Source: Streptomyces coeruleorubidus (GTDB taxonomy: Bacteria; Actinomycetota; Actinomycetes; Streptomycetales; Streptomycetaceae). Taken from it: a stretch of 64,000 bases of DNA. The DNA is taken from NCBI RefSeq assembly GCF_028885415.1, contig NZ_CP118527.1, positions 6,820,001-6,884,000 of the forward strand. Direction: 5' to 3'. A program made the position numbers and the translations under genes. Within the stretch, counting starts at the first letter, position 1; each line of letters begins with the position of its first letter. This document shows, one piece after another, positions 60,537 through 64,000 of the stretch. Under the pieces are notes generated by a model that saw only the letters and a program-made list of their open reading frames with translations, was not told the origin of the DNA and did not search any database.

Positions 60537-61181
60537 TCAACCAGCCACAGAGATCCGCGCGGTGAGCACACCCTGCCGCTCGCGGTACTCCGTCTCGGAA
60601 CCCTGTGACCGCCCGAGCAGCGGCCCGACGAGCAGGACGATGACCGGGATGCCGAGCAGGACGACCACGGCGATGAGCGGGGAGACCGAGACCAGCAGGA
60701 CGGCGACCACCAGATAGGCGATGACCGCGCCGACGCCGGGGCCGACGACCGTCAGCGACTGGCTGATCGTCTGCACGTCGCCCACGCCGATCGTGACGAC
60801 CTCCCCGGCTCCCATCTGCCGCGGCAGCCAGGCGCCGAGCCGCACCGCCTGGCCCACGACGACCTTCACCGTGCGGAAGTTGGCGTCCATACGGACGCGG
60901 GTCATGGTGCGGTGGCGCATGATGCTCAGCCAGGAGTTGAACGCCCCGACCGTGAACAGCGCGCCGCTCCAGAGCGCCAGCGCGCCCATGTCGCCGGGCT
61001 CCAGCCCGTCGTCGATCGCCCGGGACATCAGATACGGCGTCGCCGCCAGCAGCACCATCCACACGCTGCCGAACATCGCCCCGGCCGCACACCGCCAGGG
61101 CTGCCGGGCAACCAGCCACCACAGGTACCGGCCGCCGCTCCGGGAGTCGGGTGTGCCGGGGTCCTCGTACGCGTCGATCAT
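60537..61181 (-). pseudogene. 5' fragment of an ABC transporter gene
   Basis: 214 codons from ATG 61181, 32 bp after the stop of the upstream ABC gene. Residues about 20-200 hold four or five membrane segments and a normal coupling helix (GAGEVVTIGVGDVQTISQSL). It ends in a stop 5 codons after YRERQGVLTARI, where foreign sequence begins. The matching 3' half is at 58194-58745. Third gene of the exporter operon, now inactive. Confidence 0.8.
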
Positions 61182-61213
61182 CCGCCCGCCTCCGCCGCCC
61201 TTCCGCCGCCGCC

Positions 61214-63094
61214 CTACGCCAGGCTGTCCCGCCACGCCCGGTGCAGATCCGCGAACCTGCCCGTGCCCGCGACGAGTTCGGCCGGTTCGCCGTCCTCGAC
61301 GATCTTCCCGTGTTCCATCACCAGGACACGGTCCGCGATCTCGACGGTCGACAGCCGGTGCGCGATGACCACGGCCGTACGGCCCTTCAGCACCGTCGCC
61401 ATCGCCCGCTGCACCGCACGCTCGCCGGGGATGTCCAGCGAGCTGGTCGCCTCGTCGAGGATCAGCACCGCCGGATCGGCCAGCAACGCCCGTGCGAACG
61501 CGACCAGTTGCCGCTGACCGGCCGAGATACGGCCGCCCCGCTTGCGTACGTCGGTGTCGTAGCCGTCGGGCAGGGAGCTGATGAAGTCGTGCGCGCCGAT
61601 CTCCTTCGCCGCCCGCTCCATCTCTTCCCGCGTGGCGTCCGGGCGGCCGATCGCGATGTTCTCCGCGACCGTGCCGGAGAACAGGAACGCCTCCTGCGTC
61701 ACCATGACCACCCCGCGCCGCAGTTCGGGCACGGCGAGATCGCGCAGGTCGACGCCGTCCAGCAGCACCCGGCCGTCGGAGGGGTCGTAGAACCGGGCCA
61801 GCAGCTTGGCCAGGGTCGACTTGCCGGCGCCCGTGGAGCCGACGACCGCGACCGTCTGCCCGGCCGGGATCGTCAGGTCGAAACGGGGCAGCACCTCGCC
61901 GCCGGTGCGGTAGCCGAACCGGACGCCGTCGAAGACGACCTCGCGGCCCGGCTGTTCGCTCGCCGGCGGGGGGAGCTGCCGGGGACTCGACGGCTCGGGC
62001 ACGGACGGCTTCTGTGCGAGCAGCCCGGCGATCTTCTCCAGCGAGGCCGCCGCCGACTGGTAGGAGTTGAGGAACATCCCGAGCCGGTCGATCGGGTCGT
62101 ACAGCCGCCGCAGGTACAGCACGGCCGCCGCCAGCACACCGAGGGCCAGCGTGCCGTCCGCGACCCGGTAGGCGCCCCACAGCACGATCGCCGCGACCGC
62201 CGTGTTGGCGACCAGCCGCGAGCCGGTGACGTACCGGGCCATCTCCAGCAGCGCGTCGCCGTTGGTCCGCTCGTGCCGCTGGTTGAGCGCGCCGAAGTCC
62301 GCGTCGTTGACGGCCTCGCGGCGGAAGGCGCGCACCGGCCGGATGCCGTTCATGGTCTCGACGAACTTGACGATGACGGCGGCGATGGCCGTCGACCGCG
62401 CCCGGTACACCCGCCCGGCGCGCCGCTGGTACAGCCGCACCAGGGCGTAGAGCGGCACCAGGGACGCCACCGCCACGCCGCCGAGGCCCAGGTCGAGCCA
62501 GAGCAGCATCGCCGAGATGTAGACGAACGACAGGATGACCGTCACGAGCTCCTGAAGGCCCTCGTCCAGCAGCTCGCGCAGCGACTCCACGTCCGTGGTG
62601 GAGCGGGAGATGAGCCGGCCCGAGGTGTAGCGCTCGTGGAAGTCGACGCTCAGCGCCTGCGCGTGGCGGAAGATCCGGCCGCGCAGGTCGAGCAGCACGT
62701 CCTGGCTGACGCGGGCCGCAGCGGCGACGAACGCGAACTGGAGCCCGCCCGCGGCCAGCGCGCACGCCAGATAGCCGACGGCCACCGCGATCAGCGGCCC
62801 GTGGTCCTGCGCCCGGAACGCCGGCACGGCACGGTCGATGGCGTACGCCACGAGCAGCGGGCCCGCCTGCACGACGGCCTGCTGGAGCAGCAGCAGGAGC
62901 GTCGTGACCGTGACGCGGGCCTTCATCGGTGCGAGCAGGGAGCGCAGCAGGGCGGCGGTGGCGCCCGGGGGTGTGGGCAGGACGTCCCGGTCGAAGGAGT
63001 CGCCGGTGGCGGGGGTCCGAGCGTCGGGTTTGTCGTCGTCGGGTTTCTGGTCGTCGGGTTTCCCGTCGGCCGGTGCGGTGGTGGCCGCCGTCAT
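61214..63094 (-). CDS. ABC exporter half-transporter, canonical catalytic Glu
   Basis: A 626-residue protein; its ATG overlaps the stop of the upstream gene as ATGA. Residues 1-45 are a Lys/Asp/Pro-rich cytoplasmic tail. Six membrane segments (about 60-340) follow, with the [22 protein letters not shown] coupling region. The ATPase has Walker [11 protein letters not shown]-loop [12 protein letters not shown], signature [15 protein letters not shown] (Ala in place of the usual Gly) and Walker [12 protein letters not shown], with catalytic Glu and H-loop IAHRLST. It pairs with the neighbouring subunit, which lacks the Glu. Confidence 0.94.
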   Translation of the reverse strand: MTAATTAPADGKPDDQKPDDDKPDARTPATGDSFDRDVLPTPPGATAALLRSLLAPMKARVTVTTLLLLLQQAVVQAGPLLVAYAIDRAVPAFRAQDHGPLIAVAVGYLACALAAGGLQFAFVAAAARVSQDVLLDLRGRIFRHAQALSVDFHERYTSGRLISRSTTDVESLRELLDEGLQELVTVILSFVYISAMLLWLDLGLGGVAVASLVPLYALVRLYQRRAGRVYRARSTAIAAVIVKFVETMNGIRPVRAFRREAVNDADFGALNQRHERTNGDALLEMARYVTGSRLVANTAVAAIVLWGAYRVADGTLALGVLAAAVLYLRRLYDPIDRLGMFLNSYQSAAASLEKIAGLLAQKPSVPEPSSPRQLPPPASEQPGREVVFDGVRFGYRTGGEVLPRFDLTIPAGQTVAVVGSTGAGKSTLAKLLARFYDPSDGRVLLDGVDLRDLAVPELRRGVVMVTQEAFLFSGTVAENIAIGRPDATREEMERAAKEIGAHDFISSLPDGYDTDVRKRGGRISAGQRQLVAFARALLADPAVLILDEATSSLDIPGERAVQRAMATVLKGRTAVVIAHRLSTVEIADRVLVMEHGKIVEDGEPAELVAGTGRFADLHRAWRDSLA

Positions 63095-64000
63095 CGTGCG
63101 TCCTCCTGTTCGACGGAATGCTCGACGGACTGTTCGCCTGACTGCTCCGCTGCCTGTTCTCCTGCCTGTTCTCCTGACATCAAATGCGCGTACTCGGCGT
63201 TCGTACGCAGCAGTTCCTGGTGGGTGCCGACCGCGGCGATCCGGCCGCCGGACAGCAGCGCGACCCGGTCGGCGAGCATCACGGTGGACGGGCGGTGCGC
63301 CACGATCAGGGCGGTGGTGTCCGCGAGGACCTGCCGCAGGGCGGCCTCGACGGCGGCCTCGGTGTGCACGTCCAGGGCCGACAGCGGGTCGTCCAGGACG
63401 AGGAACTCCGGTTGTCCGACGACAGCTCTGGCCAGCGCCAGGCGCTGCCGCTGCCCGCCGGAGAGGCTGAGGCCCTGCTCGCCCACCCGGGTGTCCGTCC
63501 CCTGCGGCAGGGCGTGCACGAAGTCGGCCTGGGCGACGGCCAGGGCGCGCTCCAGCCCGGCCGGGCCGGCCGTGTCGTCGGCGCCCATGAGAACGTTGTC
63601 GGCGACCGCGGCCGAGAAGAGTGTGGGCTCCTCGAAGGCGACCGCGACCTTGGCGCGCAGCGCCTGACTCGACAGGGCCTTGATATCGACGCCGTCGAGG
63701 GTGATGCGGCCCGAGGTCACCTCGTAGAGGCGGGGGATGAGCGCGGTGAGGGTGGTCTTGCCGCTGCCCGTCGCTCCGACCAGGGCCATGGATTCGCCGG
63801 GCCGGATGTGGAGGTCGACCTTGTCCAGGACGGGCGGGGAGTCGGGCGGGGCGTCCGGGTAGCGGAAGGTGACGCCGTGGAACCGGAGACCGGTTCCGGC
63901 TGCGGGCAGCGACGCCGAGTCACCAGGAACTCCCCGCTCCTCGACGCCCTCGTCCATCACCTCGAAATACCGCGCCGTCGCCGTCGCCGCCTCCTGGCTC
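63091..64000 (-). CDS. ABC exporter half-transporter, ATPase part only (5' end outside window)
   Basis: The frame is open to base 64000, so the membrane domain lies beyond the window. Visible ATPase: Walker [28 protein letters not shown], signature [17 protein letters not shown] and Walker [13 protein letters not shown], in which the catalytic Glu is Asp, then H-loop IVAHRPST. This degenerate site with a normal signature is the pattern of heterodimeric exporters. The partner is the next gene downstream. The last 35 residues are a QSGEQ/EHSVEQ repeat. Substrate unknown. Confidence 0.93.
   Translation of the reverse strand, partial: SQEAATATARYFEVMDEGVEERGVPGDSASLPAAGTGLRFHGVTFRYPDAPPDSPPVLDKVDLHIRPGESMALVGATGSGKTTLTALIPRLYEVTSGRITLDGVDIKALSSQALRAKVAVAFEEPTLFSAAVADNVLMGADDTAGPAGLERALAVAQADFVHALPQGTDTRVGEQGLSLSGGQRQRLALARAVVGQPEFLVLDDPLSALDVHTEAAVEAALRQVLADTTALIVAHRPSTVMLADRVALLSGGRIAAVGTHQELLRTNAEYAHLMSGEQAGEQAAEQSGEQSVEHSVEQEDAR

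Noticed and set aside
60537..62765. Single 742-residue ABC protein
   Set aside because: Only its C-terminal 214 residues are ABC-like; the rest is a shadow of the upstream ABC gene in another frame.

Overview
This is about 64 kb of very GC-rich DNA with dense genes, GTG and TTG starts alongside ATG, and the gene families of a Streptomyces chromosome. The order pyk, ackA, pta, pfkA, followed later by glgP, glgE, treS, mak and glgB, resembles the S. coelicolor region around SCO5420 to SCO5450. That placement is from memory and was not searched.

Layout. 1-2.7 kb: an envelope cluster of a DUF6230 protein (cut by the window edge), a DUF6114 membrane protein and a Pro/Ser-rich exported protein. 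2.8-8.4 kb: a small unknown gene, an IS630-family element, and a 1303-residue secreted alanine-rich coiled-coil protein with the layout of a polymorphic toxin. The IS sits exactly in the stop codon of that gene. 8.7-14.8 kb: central carbon genes (pyruvate kinase, acetate kinase, phosphotransacetylase, phosphofructokinase). 14.8-18.7 kb: an HTH regulator, a flavin/F420-type oxidoreductase, a membrane protein, a truncated histidine kinase with an IS605-like scar, and an IclR regulator. 18.9-21.6 kb: a GntP permease and a glucarate dehydratase, a sugar-acid uptake and dehydration unit. 22-25.1 kb: a carbohydrate ABC importer. 25.3-29.2 kb: a DcuS/CitA-type two-component system divergent from a dicarboxylate symporter. 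29.3-33.2 kb: a TetR repressor divergent from an MFS exporter plus AAA ATPase operon, with clear palindromic operators between them. 33.2-36.4 kb: aldo/keto reductase, NAD-dependent epimerase, Lrp, MerR and thioredoxin. 36.5-40.7 kb: a HelR-type RNA polymerase-recycling ATPase, an atypical P450 and a membrane protein.

40.8-53.4 kb is the GlgE alpha-glucan pathway. GlgE, TreS, maltokinase and GlgB are in one minus-strand run, and the glucan phosphorylase GlgP lies on the other side of a subtilisin-like protease. Together they convert trehalose through maltose and maltose 1-phosphate to branched alpha-glucan, and GlgP degrades the glucan. 53.5-58 kb: a DUF1990 protein and two tandem secreted M4 metalloproteases. 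58.2-64 kb: a heterodimeric ABC exporter (one subunit cut by the window edge) followed by a third ABC gene broken by a TnpB-type element, which itself carries a one-base frameshift.

The strongest candidates for something undescribed are the toxin-like protein at 4.5-8.4 kb with its unclassified C-terminal domain, the DUF6230/DUF6114/exported-protein set, the lysine/alanine histone-like tail fused to GlgB, and the P450 without a normal ExxR motif. No rRNA, tRNA or CRISPR array was seen.
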